A stretch of DNA of 64,000 bases from Bacillota bacterium. GTDB lineage: Bacteria > Bacillota_A > Clostridia > Lachnospirales > Lachnospiraceae. The DNA is taken from positions 1-64,000 of the forward strand of contig JAEZTQ010000032.1 in assembly GCA_023443625.1 (NCBI GenBank), given 5' to 3'. The stretch's first letter is position 1. Each line of letters starts with the position of its first letter. Positions 24,554 to 34,113 of this stretch are shown piece by piece. The notes beneath the pieces were generated by a model. That model had not been told where the DNA came from. It saw nothing but the letters and a program-made list of their open reading frames with translations, and did not search any database. The translations under genes were made by a program, and so were the position numbers.

Positions 24554-26980
24554 CTACTTACATCTTAAAATCATTCCTAAGACCCTATTTACACTTGTCT
24601 TAATCTCCTCCTTGGTAATCTTTCCTTCCTTATAAGCCTCCATTACTCTATCTGTAAAACCGCAGGCCATCTTAACATCATTACCAGCCTTAATCTCCTT
24701 GTAGTGCTCCCCGTGATTCCACCAATCTGTGGTAACCATGCCTTCAAATCCCCACTCATCTCTTAGAATATCCGTAAGTAGTTCTTTGTTTTCAGAAGCT
24801 CTATAACCATTAATAAGGTTGTAGGAACTCATAATGGTCCAAGGATTTGCTTCCTTCACAGCTATTTCAAACCCTTTTAGATAAATCTCTCGTAACGCTC
24901 TTTCAGAAACCCTTGAATCACTGTCTAGACGATTGGTCTCTTTATTATTGCAGGCAAAGTGCTTTACGGAGGCAGCAATTCCTTGGGACTGCATTCCCCT
25001 AATCATGGCTACTGCCATCTTACCCGTCACATATGGATCTTCGGAAAAATATTCAAAATTCCTTCCGCAAAGAGGACTTCTATGAATATTAATGGCAGGC
25101 GTTAGCCATATTCCTATATTATTTTCTTCCACTTCAGCGGCACCCGCCCTACCTATTTCTTCTACTATTTGTGTATTAAAGCTACAAGCAAGAAGTGTAG
25201 CACAGGGCCAGGCTGTGGTATTCACACCACATTTTTTGTCGATCCGAAGACCTGCTGGGCCGTCCGCAGTCATAACATTGGGAACACCATATTTTTTAAG
25301 ATTTCCCATTCCGTAGGTATTCGCCACACCAGTTAAAGGTTGTCCACCTAGCATAGAAATCATCTCTTCTATGGTTAACTGTTCTGTAAAGTCCTCCAGG
25401 GAGGCCTTACCCTGGGCCACATCCATCAGTAAAAGTTTCACACCCGCTCTATCATCAAACAAAAGCTTTTCTCTGTCCACATCCGCCTTAGTCACAGGCC
25501 CGTAGGCACCAAAGATGCTTGGATCATCAGAACACTCTGTCTCTATTCCTGTATAAGACTCTAATATCTCATAAGACCCATCCCCAAGCATTCGTTTCTT
25601 CAGCATGGTTGGTGCACATTTTTCCTTCAGTTGCAGGATAACCTTAGTTTCCGCTACCTCCATACTTCCTTCCAATTTTGTTAAATTGTTAATAGCGCTG
25701 CCCACATAGATCCCATAAGAACCCTCTTCTAGTACATAGGCCGATTTACATACTTTACCACAATCATCATAGGAAGCAAGGGAGTCAATATTCACAATAA
25801 ATGTAAGGACCTGTGTTTCACCCGGTTGCAGTAGCCTGGTCTTTTCAAAGGCTTTTAACTCCTTTGCAGGTTTTCCCAGCTTTCCTTGGGGTGAACTCAC
25901 ATAAAGCTGCACTACTTCCTTACCAGGGATATGCCCTATATTCACCACAGATACTTGAACAGACAAGAGATTGTCCTCCACCTTTAGATCACCTGCTAGT
26001 ATATTAAAGTTCGTATAAGAAAGCCCGAAACCAAAGGGATAATTTACTTTATCGGCTGCACCGGGAATAGTTTCAAAATAGCGGTAACCCACATAGATAT
26101 CTTCCAGGTATTCCACATATTCTTCTGATTCATGAAAATTCTCAGTAGAGGGATAATCCTCTAGCCTTGCTGCAAAGGTATCCGCCAGTTTACCAGAAGG
26201 ATTTACATCCCCGCACAAGATATCCGCTGTGGCCAAACCACCTTCCATACCACCCTGCCATGCCATAAGCACGGCTTGTATCTTCTCATTGTCCTTGAAC
26301 CAGGAGGTATCCACCATCCCTCCAACATTTAACACAACAATTACATGATCAAAACACTGCTGCACTGTGTCCACCATCTTTTGCTCTGCCTGGGAAAGGT
26401 AGAAATCTCCTCTTTCAAATAAAGCCTTACCCTTTTTAATCAGTTCACTTTCTTTGCCTCCAGCAGTGCTTGATTCTTGTGTTTCCCCTTGTTGGGCGGT
26501 CCTATCCCAGCCTTCTCCTGAAAACCTACAGATGGTTATTATAGCCGTGTCAGTAAATGCTCTGGCCTCATTTAAAAGCTCCTGGGGAATCTCTGGCTCC
26601 ACAGTCATACCCGGAACCACACCCCTACCATACTGCTCCTTTACATTCCTCTCATAAAATTTACCCAAGGAATGAAGTAGAGTTACCTTGCCTTCTTCTT
26701 CCTTTATCTTCATACCTTCATAAAGATTTCTTACATAAGCAACGGTAACATCACCACTGCCACCGCCGCCCTTTACATAATCAATGGATGCTTTACCAAA
26801 CAGTGCCAACTTTTTTCCCCTGACAAAGGGAAGTTCCTTATTATCATTTTTAAGTAAAACCATGCCTTCACTAGCAGCTATTCTAGAAAGTGTAATATGT
26901 TCTGTACTTCCCGTTACCCTCTTTCCATCTTTGCCAAGGGGAAGAACAGGCTGATATAAAAATCTAGTCCATTTATCCAT
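24554..26980 (-). CDS. Family 3 beta-glucosidase with swapped domain order
   Basis: 808 aa. In the usual GH3 order the TIM barrel comes first; here the alpha/beta sandwich and fibronectin-like parts come first (residues about 30-470) and the barrel last (about 500-808). Barrel motifs: DGPAGLRID, GRNFEYFSEDP and the nucleophile loop VTTDWWNHG, with Asp at about 752. No signal peptide, so intracellular beta-glucosidase or xylosidase acting on short sugars. The order recalls the domain-rearranged beta-glucosidases of Ruminococcus albus and Butyrivibrio. Single gene with AAGGAG before ATG. Confidence 0.88.
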   Translation of the reverse strand: MDKWTRFLYQPVLPLGKDGKRVTGSTEHITLSRIAASEGMVLLKNDNKELPFVRGKKLALFGKASIDYVKGGGGSGDVTVAYVRNLYEGMKIKEEEGKVTLLHSLGKFYERNVKEQYGRGVVPGMTVEPEIPQELLNEARAFTDTAIITICRFSGEGWDRTAQQGETQESSTAGGKESELIKKGKALFERGDFYLSQAEQKMVDTVQQCFDHVIVVLNVGGMVDTSWFKDNEKIQAVLMAWQGGMEGGLATADILCGDVNPSGKLADTFAARLEDYPSTENFHESEEYVEYLEDIYVGYRYFETIPGAADKVNYPFGFGLSYTNFNILAGDLKVEDNLLSVQVSVVNIGHIPGKEVVQLYVSSPQGKLGKPAKELKAFEKTRLLQPGETQVLTFIVNIDSLASYDDCGKVCKSAYVLEEGSYGIYVGSAINNLTKLEGSMEVAETKVILQLKEKCAPTMLKKRMLGDGSYEILESYTGIETECSDDPSIFGAYGPVTKADVDREKLLFDDRAGVKLLLMDVAQGKASLEDFTEQLTIEEMISMLGGQPLTGVANTYGMGNLKKYGVPNVMTADGPAGLRIDKKCGVNTTAWPCATLLACSFNTQIVEEIGRAGAAEVEENNIGIWLTPAINIHRSPLCGRNFEYFSEDPYVTGKMAVAMIRGMQSQGIAASVKHFACNNKETNRLDSDSRVSERALREIYLKGFEIAVKEANPWTIMSSYNLINGYRASENKELLTDILRDEWGFEGMVTTDWWNHGEHYKEIKAGNDVKMACGFTDRVMEAYKEGKITKEEIKTSVNRVLGMILRCK

Positions 26981-27150
26981 TGTAATATTCTCCTTAAAAT
27001 TTGCTTAGATAACTATTTTCATAAGTTTATAATAACATAAAGACTTGGGACTATCTTATACTATTCTATGATTATCTTATACTAATCTATCATAATTGGA
27101 GGTCTAACTAATGGGCTCATATCATGTTGCTGACCGGCCCGATGTCTTAT

Positions 27151-27429
27151 CTATCCTTTTGCGTAATAAGCGGCCAGTCCATATAGCATTATAAAGCCAG
27201 GTAGTCCAAAAATACCATTCGTAAGTATGGTCGCTGCATTTATTCCAACACTGATATTATATCCTTTGCTATTTAGTATCATATTTAATAGATATATTAC
27301 TGCCGTTCCAAGGCAGGCCCGAAGACCAAAGTTAACAATCAGATCCGGTCTTTTCCTTATGAGACAAATAACGAAAAAGATTACACAAGCTACTATAATT
27401 GCAATAAAAATATAGCTGTTGCTACTCAC
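27151..27429 (-). CDS. bofA: BofA family protein (pro-sigma-K processing inhibitor)
   Basis: 92 aa with three hydrophobic segments. The C-terminal motif GINAATILTNGIFGLPGFIMLYGL matches BofA-type proteins (VGIN...GxFGLPG). In Bacillus, BofA holds the SpoIVFB protease inactive in the forespore outer membrane until sigma-K activation. The neighbouring divergent yaaL-like gene supports the call, since the two are close in Bacillus too. Function in this organism is inferred. Confidence 0.82.
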   Translation of the reverse strand: MSSNSYIFIAIIVACVIFFVICLIRKRPDLIVNFGLRACLGTAVIYLLNMILNSKGYNISVGINAATILTNGIFGLPGFIMLYGLAAYYAKG

Positions 27430-27590
27430 GTAAACACCCCCATTAATTTTAGTACTTCAATTACTATCCTTTATTCTTAATACAACCTAGTATATTTATA
27501 TACCTTTTAATCCAATTTATGTTATTTAATAGAATATTTGTCAAGTATGTTGACTATACTATTATAAAACACAAAAAGGTTGGTGAAGCG

Positions 27591-27815
27591 ATGGGGTTAT
27601 TCGCAAAAAAGAAACCTCCAAAAGATGACTATTTAATTAACGAAATAAACAAGACAAAGATTGCCATGGAGGCTGCCTTCTCTAATTTTCAAAATGTTGT
27701 CGATCCAGACTTAATTGACAGTACCATCTATGAGATGAATGCAGTTCAAAATAGATATAAGTTTCTATTAAAGCAGGCAAAAGAAAATGATACTACCTAT
27801 ATCAAAGCTACTTAA
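27591..27815 (+). CDS. yaaL: YaaL-like protein (DUF2508)
   Basis: 74 aa, soluble and highly charged. Starts MGLFAKKKPPKDDYLINEI and continues to a helical middle (NKTKIAMEAAFSNF, then DPDLIDSTIYEMNA). This matches the DUF2508/YaaL family by length and by position next to bofA. ATG 27591 chosen over an earlier frame start at 27519, which lies in AT-rich non-coding sequence. Function is unknown. It runs divergently from bofA, not in the same operon as in Bacillus. Confidence 0.75.
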   Translation: MGLFAKKKPPKDDYLINEINKTKIAMEAAFSNFQNVVDPDLIDSTIYEMNAVQNRYKFLLKQAKENDTTYIKAT

Positions 27816-27822
27816 ACTATGA

Positions 27823-27906
27823 AATAAGCTGTCCTAAACCACTACTTCAAGACATACCTCATTAGGGTACTCTGTCAAAGTGATTTGGGACAGCTTATTT
27901 TTATCT
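27823..27906 (+). terminator. Long hairpin terminator after yaaL
   Basis: AAATAAGCTGTCC (27823-27835) pairs with GGACAGCTTATTT (27889-27901), with flanking partial pairing of AAAC and GATTT, followed by TTTTATC. The loop is about 50 bases. Confidence 0.75.
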
Positions 27907-27943
27907 TTTGTCTGTTATTTTTTTGTCTTTAGCAATGGCTTAT

Positions 27944-28423
27944 TTATGCAATAAACCCACGGTTTCCATTACTAGGATCAATGTAAGTCTCATTCAGTTT
28001 TCCTTTGCCGTAGGTTAAGCCTGCGTATAGCTGCTGTGTGTTGCGCATCATAGGACCGCTTTTATCTTCTTTGCTGACACCTTCAAAACCCAATAGGAGT
28101 TTTCTAAGGATTGCTTCTGCACTGTCTAAAGAGATGGGATTTCTCTTTATGACTGCTGTAACAATTCTTTTATTTACAAATAGATAAAGACTCATTAAAT
28201 CGTATGTTATCGCATAATGAAAATCTAATGGTACCATTAGTTCATTCATATATTTCTGCGCCCTTTTTAGTTCTTTATCAAAGGTTGCCAGGTCTCCCTT
28301 TTCATAGGCTTCTTTCGCCTCTGCGATTTCTGCTAATATCATCTCATATAATATTACCACTAATTCGCTTCTTGAGGCCTGGGTAGCTCTTGCTGCAAAA
28401 GCCTGAACCGCTTCTTTCTTCAT
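27944..28423 (-). CDS. fliS: FliS-like flagellar chaperone
   Basis: 159 aa. Four-helix FliS pattern: SRSELVVILYEMILAEI, then KELKRAQKYMNELMVPLDFH and the long last helices. FliS binds the C-terminus of unexported flagellin and stops it polymerising. Start at ATG 28423 with GGAGG six bases upstream; the frame opens four codons earlier with TTG. It is 235 bases downstream of flagellin, the natural partner, on the same strand. Confidence 0.85.
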   Translation of the reverse strand: MKKEAVQAFAARATQASRSELVVILYEMILAEIAEAKEAYEKGDLATFDKELKRAQKYMNELMVPLDFHYAITYDLMSLYLFVNKRIVTAVIKRNPISLDSAEAILRKLLLGFEGVSKEDKSGPMMRNTQQLYAGLTYGKGKLNETYIDPSNGNRGFIA

Positions 28424-28631
28424 GCCAACCTCCAACTTTCCATTCTTTGATCGCTACTTAAATTACTAGCCTCCAACACTATACTACCTGTCAAAGCTCT
28501 ATATTACAGTTTAATCAACTAAATTATACTATCTTAGTTTTGTATCTGTAATTATACCTGTAACTTATTCCTCTATCACATACATGATAATTTCATTGTA
28601 GCCTTTAACAATTGTTTATTTATTGTAGTAA

Positions 28632-28651
28632 ATCCACCACAATGATCTTTG
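28632..28651 (-). terminator. Hairpin after flagellin
   Basis: ACCACAA (28632-28638) pairs with TTGTGGT (28645-28651). It lies just past the flagellin stop, where a terminator or mRNA-stabilising hairpin would sit. The T run is weak. Confidence 0.5.
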
Positions 28652-28658
28652 TGGTAAT

Positions 28659-30221
28659 TTACTGCTGTAATAAGGATAAGATAGACTGTGGTCTTAGGTT
28701 AGCCTGAGCAAGCATAGAGGTACCTGCCTGAGCCAGTACATTCTTCTGAGTATACTCTGCCATCTCTTCTGCCATGTCAACATCTGAGATACGTGATAGG
28801 GATTCTGTCATATTCTCAGCAGTAGTATCCAGATTAGAGATTGAATGCTCAAGGCGGTTCTGGTAAGCACCTAATTTGGAACGGATGGAGGATACGGTGT
28901 TGATGGCATTGTCAAAGAGAGTAATTGCTTGCTGCGCTCCATCTGCAGTACCAATATTAACTTTATCAATTCCAAGGGTCTCAGAATTCACCTTGGGAAT
29001 ACGTACGGACATGATCTGTCCTTCATTAGCACCAATTTGCAAATCCATGGGCCCTGCGTCGAGAACAGATACTGTAGAGCCTGCCACATCTCCATCGTCT
29101 GTAATCTCTGCCTTTGTATCAACAATATTTAAGTCATTAAATTCAGTACCAACTGTACCTGCAGAGATATCAATATCCATTGAGAAATCATTTCTGTCCG
29201 TGACGGTCATGCGGTTACCACTAATAGATACTGTTGCTGTATTATCAAAACGAGAAGAATAATCTAATGTAGCTATTGCATCATAACCTGTAACTACTGC
29301 TTTGGTAGGTGATATACCAAGAAGGCCAGCCAAATTAGGATTATCACAATATATTTCTATCTTTTGAGCTGATCCATATTCATTTGTTACAAATGCTAAT
29401 CTGGTGGAGTGAGCCCATGTTGTACTGGTATAACCGGCTAGGTCATGATTTTTCGTCGGGTCAGGTGTAGTTGCAGTTCCACCTATTGCAAATACATTCA
29501 CTCCTACTGTATCGCAGGTATCTCTGAGTTTCTGGAAGACAGAATCAAGGGTTTCATCTGCCATTATCTTAATTGATTCGCCGTTAATATTAATAGAACC
29601 TGCTTGGTTGGATGCTACTTTCTCTTTAGCTGCTGTCTCTGCTGTACCTCCTCCCGCTGCACCATTAAAAGCAGCTGGTCCACCTATCATTACAGCTTGT
29701 CTTCCATCCTGTTCAATACTAATTGTATAATCTCCCACGTATACGGTATCAGATAAAGAAACCAGACTGATATTGGTATTACTGGAATAGGATTTTCTAT
29801 CTATCTTACCATCTAATAGAGTCATTGTATTAAATTCAGTTGTATCTGAAATTCTGTTAATCTCATCCTGTAATTGATTAATCTCTGCTTGAATTGCATC
29901 ACGATCATCTGCGGTATAGGTTCCATTAGCAGACTGCACTGCTAACTCTCTCATTCTCTGAAGCATTGCTTCCACTTCAATTAATGCGCCTTCTGCTGTC
30001 TGAATAACAGAAATACCGTCTGCTGCATTTCTGGAGGCTTGATTAAGACCTGCAATCTGTGTTCTCATTTTCTCTGAGATAGCTAAACCAGCTGAATCAT
30101 CTGCTGCGCTGTTAATTCTATAGCCTGATGATAATCTCTCCAGACTTTTGTCTAAGGCCTTATTTGTTCTTGATAATTGGTTATTCGATTTTAATGCGGA
30201 AATATTATGGTTAATTCTCAT
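28659..30221 (-). CDS. hag: Flagellin
   Basis: 520 aa. The D0/D1 N-terminal part is classic: MRINHNISALKSNNQLSRTN, LSSGYRINSAADDSAGLAIS, RMRELAVQSANGTY. The D1/D0 C-terminus has IRSKLGAYQNRLEHSISNLD and ends NLRPQSILSLLQQ. A large central domain of about 300 residues (roughly 140-400) is exposed on the filament and is the strain-variable part. It forms the flagellar filament. Upstream lies a leader rich in GGA motifs of the kind bound by CsrA in Bacillus flagellin mRNA, but I cannot confirm that. Confidence 0.95.
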   Translation of the reverse strand: MRINHNISALKSNNQLSRTNKALDKSLERLSSGYRINSAADDSAGLAISEKMRTQIAGLNQASRNAADGISVIQTAEGALIEVEAMLQRMRELAVQSANGTYTADDRDAIQAEINQLQDEINRISDTTEFNTMTLLDGKIDRKSYSSNTNISLVSLSDTVYVGDYTISIEQDGRQAVMIGGPAAFNGAAGGGTAETAAKEKVASNQAGSININGESIKIMADETLDSVFQKLRDTCDTVGVNVFAIGGTATTPDPTKNHDLAGYTSTTWAHSTRLAFVTNEYGSAQKIEIYCDNPNLAGLLGISPTKAVVTGYDAIATLDYSSRFDNTATVSISGNRMTVTDRNDFSMDIDISAGTVGTEFNDLNIVDTKAEITDDGDVAGSTVSVLDAGPMDLQIGANEGQIMSVRIPKVNSETLGIDKVNIGTADGAQQAITLFDNAINTVSSIRSKLGAYQNRLEHSISNLDTTAENMTESLSRISDVDMAEEMAEYTQKNVLAQAGTSMLAQANLRPQSILSLLQQ

Positions 30222-30348
30222 TAAGTTTCACCCAATCCCTTTCTATAGCTGCCATCCTCCTCCATGAAACGATGGTTTTTAAGCTTTATCTTATTTTATA
30301 TCAGCAACCTCCCTGTGGCTGAACTAAATCATATTACTATAATTCTGT

Positions 30349-33300
30349 CTAATCCCTTATACTGTTCTCTGCACTTCTTAGCATCTGTATCACGGCCTTT
30401 GCCACCTGGTATAAGGTTCTTTCTGTATCCTTTGACGTTGACGAGGATGTATTATCATCTGAAATTGGATACTGATAAGAATAAGATTCCTTATCTTTGC
30501 TATGTAAACCAAAATCTATCTGCTTTACAACTAAGTTATTAGCCAAAGCGACCTTCTCTATCTCAGGGGTTAATTCTTGCATCTGTTTTAGTCCCTGGCT
30601 GTGATCACAACTTATAAATCCCTTTAAGGACTGATCCTTTAGAATGAACTCAGCTTTGATATTCCCTAGTTGGTCTGACCAGGCATTAACCATAACCTTA
30701 CCAAGGGATTCTCTTCCTCGCAGAATAGTCAAGTTAATATTTGTAATACCCTCTTGGGTCTCAATGGGTATCTGATAGAACTCTTTCTCCGCTAGCTGCC
30801 TAACAAAGGTTATCTGCTGCCCCAGGCTTTTTAACTCTGCCAATCTACGGCTGTCAATTACCTCTTGTGAACAAGCTTGATTAAGAACTTCTTTAGCATC
30901 TGTTTCAAGCTGTTCGTACGCTTCCTGCATGGATTGCTTGTCGATTAATGTATCGGATAAATCCTCTGATTCCTTTAGACTATTTTCTGAATTTTCGTCA
31001 TAAAGATCATCTTTTATTTTCAATAACTTTTTAATTGGCGACTCACCATTACTTAATATATGATTAGCAAGCATCATATTAACCGGTGAACTAGGCATGC
31101 GATAATCATTTAAAAACCGAATTGATTGTTCGGCATTTTTACATAATTCCCTTAACTCTTGAATTTTATTGGTATAGATCTCTTGATCTCCTTCAGGATT
31201 ATCTACACTGCGAAGCTGATTTAACAACTTCTCAAGGGGTAGCTCCTTGATCCTATCCCAGATACCTTCCTCTGTAAGAGTTAAAGGCATAACCTGACTT
31301 TCAGTAGCAGCCATCTCTAATAAACTGCTGCCTGTTTCTTTTAATTTAGCAGGGGTGATTTCCTCTTTGATGTGCTTTAGAATACGGTTTAAGTATTCTG
31401 TCTGCTCTTTGAGTTGATCTTGTTCCTGTCTGCTGCTATTGGTATTCGCCTCTGATAGTCCACTTAATTGATCAGCTATGGTCTCCTTATTATGAGTAAT
31501 ACTTTCTAAAGCTCCAAATTCGTCATTAACAGCTGCATCAATTCTTCCCTTACGATTGGTCTGTACAGCAGAAAGTAAATTAGCCAAGGTAACTTCACGA
31601 TTCGTTTTGATTACAGCTCCTAAGGCCGCTCCATCGGATTTCTCAATATTATGCAACAAGCGATATATGCCAATATAGGACTTTCTTTCTTCTGGTGAAA
31701 TCCCCTTTTCCTTCTCTAAATTTCTAAGATAGGTACTGAATTTCTCTTCTGAAGTAATACCCTGTTCCTCTAATATTCTATCAATTGTTTGGTTTAACTC
31801 ATTAATTGGCATATTTAAAGGGTTGATACCTTCCTTTATCATACGCACTGTAACTGCCGGATGAAGATTTTGTAATAGAGACGTCACTTGCTCATCATAG
31901 ACCTTAACCTGATTGATAGCCTCATTTGTAATCTCCATCTGGTTATATCCCAGTATTCGTAGTGCCCTTTTATTCTCCAGTGTATCTTCCAAATTCATCT
32001 GCTTTAGAAGATAATCTGAATTGGCAAAAGCTTTTTTTAATGAGTCTCCATATTCCCTGTTCGGTATGGTTGCTAAGGTCTCATAAGCAGCCCCTGCCTT
32101 TGCATATTCTCCTTGGAGCTTGCTTCCCTCGGTAAGAAGAGTCTCCATTGTCTGGCTCTGTCTGAAAGCCAAGGTACTTCCTAATACACTGCTTGGAATA
32201 TATTTTAATCTCTCAACACTTTGGGTGGTTTCCTTTAAGATTTGAAGGGATGCCTCACTTGCTTCTAAATCCCCTTCTTTTAAAAGATTTCTATAATAAA
32301 TATCTTCCAGTTCTCTAAGCTCATCAACCACTCTGCTTAGTTCCTCTGTTTCAATGGAAAATCCTTTGTTCTGAAGCTGCCCTGCCGCCTCTAAGGTCAT
32401 CTTAAGTCTTATTTCTTCTAATTGTCTTCTTGCTTTTAACTCTTCATATCTACGATCATGATCAAGCTTTACTTCCTTAGCTGAAGCTTCTTCTTCTATA
32501 TAATCGATATCTCCTTCTGCTTCCCCATCAACCACTTTTGCCTCACCCTCAAGTGCCCTGCTCTTTCCAATGGTGAGAAGATTATTAATGGTAAGTACTT
32601 CCCCTTCTTTTACAGCATGGGATATACTTTCCTCACTAATTGAAGCAATATCCTTAAGAATTTGTTCAGGGGGGAGATTATCTTTTGATAACAAAGGAAC
32701 ATCCATGGGATTTGTACCATCTCTCATTCCAATGAGTATCTTATCCAAAAGAATATCTTTATCTGAAGTAGCCCTTAGACTATCTAAACCCTTCTTATAG
32801 GTCAAGGTTTCTACCGTAAGGGGCAGTTGTTTTTCAAGAAGCCATCTGGCGTCAGAAAGGCTTTCCTCATTTACCCTATAGCCTGCCGAAGTAATTACCT
32901 CTTTAATCTGACCTTCTAACTCCTTCCAAGCCTGGTCAGATAGGACCAAATTCTTAGACTGATTAATGTAATTTCCACTATAGCAAGCCTTATATATGTT
33001 CCATGGAGTAGGCTCTGCTGAAGTTGAGATTAGATTCTCCATGGTTTTATCGTCCATGGTCATAATGGAATCAAAAAATTCCATTACCCCGGAAAGCTTA
33101 GTTAAATTCTCAGGAGTTACAGGTAAATTCACTTCCCTTAACCTCTTCTCTAAGCCTGCTTTATCATAGGATCCCTTTTCATTGGTCCGATATTTATGTG
33201 ATCCGCTTATTTCGTCCTTTATTCTATCTAATGCTTTACTTAATCCTTCCACTGTAAAGCTTTCTATAGAAAAGCCTTCCTTCTCTAGCAGTTGGCAGTC

Positions 33301-33759
33301 CTTTTCAGTTATTTTGGCACTAATTTCCTCTAATTTGCTTTTGGTCTCCTTGTTTTTCTCTTCCTTCTCTACACGCTTTGCAGCCTGTTCTTTGTAGGAA
33401 AGTACCGTATCCCAATCTAATTTATTAGTCATCACTGCTTTAATGGTTTTATTGTGGGCTTGGGGCAAAGAATCTAGTACACGCAGCTCAATTTCATTGT
33501 CTGTAGCACGTATCACCTCAAAGGTCTTAATATCACCAACCTTGGCATTCTTAAGAACACTTTTTAAGGTTTTAACTTCTTGCCCATCAAAATCAAAGGT
33601 TATATGCTCATTAACCGCAGTAACTATACCTGTTATGTGCTGCCCCTTCTTTAAAGAGCCCATACCCCTGTCTTTATTCTTCTCTATTGACATCCTGCCA
33701 GATATTAACTTACCTGTTTTGTTTTCATATCCTGTTTTTATGCCCCCACTATAATTCAT
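30349..33759 (-). CDS. Large DUF6240-like protein with a FliK-like C-terminus
   Basis: 1136 aa. No signal peptide. The middle has long helical repeats and coiled-coil-like stretches. The last about 200 residues (ITNINLTILRGRESLGKVMV and EFILKDQSLKGFISCDHSQ) resemble the Flg_hook domain of FliK, the hook-length ruler, where L-x-P-x-x-L-G-x-V-x-V is the usual pattern. Next to flagellin and FliS. Likely a flagellar hook-length or export-related protein; DUF6240 is known from Clostridia flagellar loci. GGAGG nine bases before ATG. Confidence 0.7.
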   Translation of the reverse strand: MNYSGGIKTGYENKTGKLISGRMSIEKNKDRGMGSLKKGQHITGIVTAVNEHITFDFDGQEVKTLKSVLKNAKVGDIKTFEVIRATDNEIELRVLDSLPQAHNKTIKAVMTNKLDWDTVLSYKEQAAKRVEKEEKNKETKSKLEEISAKITEKDCQLLEKEGFSIESFTVEGLSKALDRIKDEISGSHKYRTNEKGSYDKAGLEKRLREVNLPVTPENLTKLSGVMEFFDSIMTMDDKTMENLISTSAEPTPWNIYKACYSGNYINQSKNLVLSDQAWKELEGQIKEVITSAGYRVNEESLSDARWLLEKQLPLTVETLTYKKGLDSLRATSDKDILLDKILIGMRDGTNPMDVPLLSKDNLPPEQILKDIASISEESISHAVKEGEVLTINNLLTIGKSRALEGEAKVVDGEAEGDIDYIEEEASAKEVKLDHDRRYEELKARRQLEEIRLKMTLEAAGQLQNKGFSIETEELSRVVDELRELEDIYYRNLLKEGDLEASEASLQILKETTQSVERLKYIPSSVLGSTLAFRQSQTMETLLTEGSKLQGEYAKAGAAYETLATIPNREYGDSLKKAFANSDYLLKQMNLEDTLENKRALRILGYNQMEITNEAINQVKVYDEQVTSLLQNLHPAVTVRMIKEGINPLNMPINELNQTIDRILEEQGITSEEKFSTYLRNLEKEKGISPEERKSYIGIYRLLHNIEKSDGAALGAVIKTNREVTLANLLSAVQTNRKGRIDAAVNDEFGALESITHNKETIADQLSGLSEANTNSSRQEQDQLKEQTEYLNRILKHIKEEITPAKLKETGSSLLEMAATESQVMPLTLTEEGIWDRIKELPLEKLLNQLRSVDNPEGDQEIYTNKIQELRELCKNAEQSIRFLNDYRMPSSPVNMMLANHILSNGESPIKKLLKIKDDLYDENSENSLKESEDLSDTLIDKQSMQEAYEQLETDAKEVLNQACSQEVIDSRRLAELKSLGQQITFVRQLAEKEFYQIPIETQEGITNINLTILRGRESLGKVMVNAWSDQLGNIKAEFILKDQSLKGFISCDHSQGLKQMQELTPEIEKVALANNLVVKQIDFGLHSKDKESYSYQYPISDDNTSSSTSKDTERTLYQVAKAVIQMLRSAENSIRD

Positions 33760-34030
33760 GAAAACCTCCGATTGCAGCTATAAAAGTTTATCTTACTGCT
33801 TATATTTCGGTTGATAAAGGGAAAAACTTAACCTTTAGTATATACTCTAGCACCAGGACAATTTTACTAGGAATAAGTTTAATCATGGGACTAACAATTT
33901 TGCTTAAAAAAATAGTAGTACTACTTCTTACTGCACAGGACATCGAATAAACATGAAATAATTAGTATTTTATCTTTATTAATTATTTGAAGTGTTACTA
34001 TCTGCTGCTTTAACAACAGGTTAGTGGTAG
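33760..34030. other. Intergenic region between divergent genes
   Basis: Divergent promoter space of the FliK-like gene and the metallopeptidase gene. AT-rich, with a 12-bp palindrome (AGTAGTACTACT) near 33913-33924. Nothing else recognised. Confidence 0.4.
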
Positions 34031-34089
34031 ATTGAAAAATCACAGATTTTCAATCGGCAAATTTGTGCCTGCGACCCAAAGTTTGCAGG
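34031..34089 (+). promoter_or_regulatory. Two-hairpin leader of the metallopeptidase gene
   Basis: ATTGAAAA (34031-34038) pairs with TTTTCAAT (34047-34054); CCTGC (34068-34072) pairs with GCAGG (34085-34089). GGAAAGG follows at 34094-34100, so the second hairpin touches the ribosome site and could control translation. No known riboswitch is recognised. Confidence 0.4.
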
Positions 34090-34113
34090 TTACGGAAAGG
34101 TATGGTTATTATT

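Noticed and set aside
30222..30348. Sigma-28 promoter of flagellin
   Set aside because: A GCTGATAT-like -10 is present, but no TAAA -35 lies at the right distance, so it is not called.
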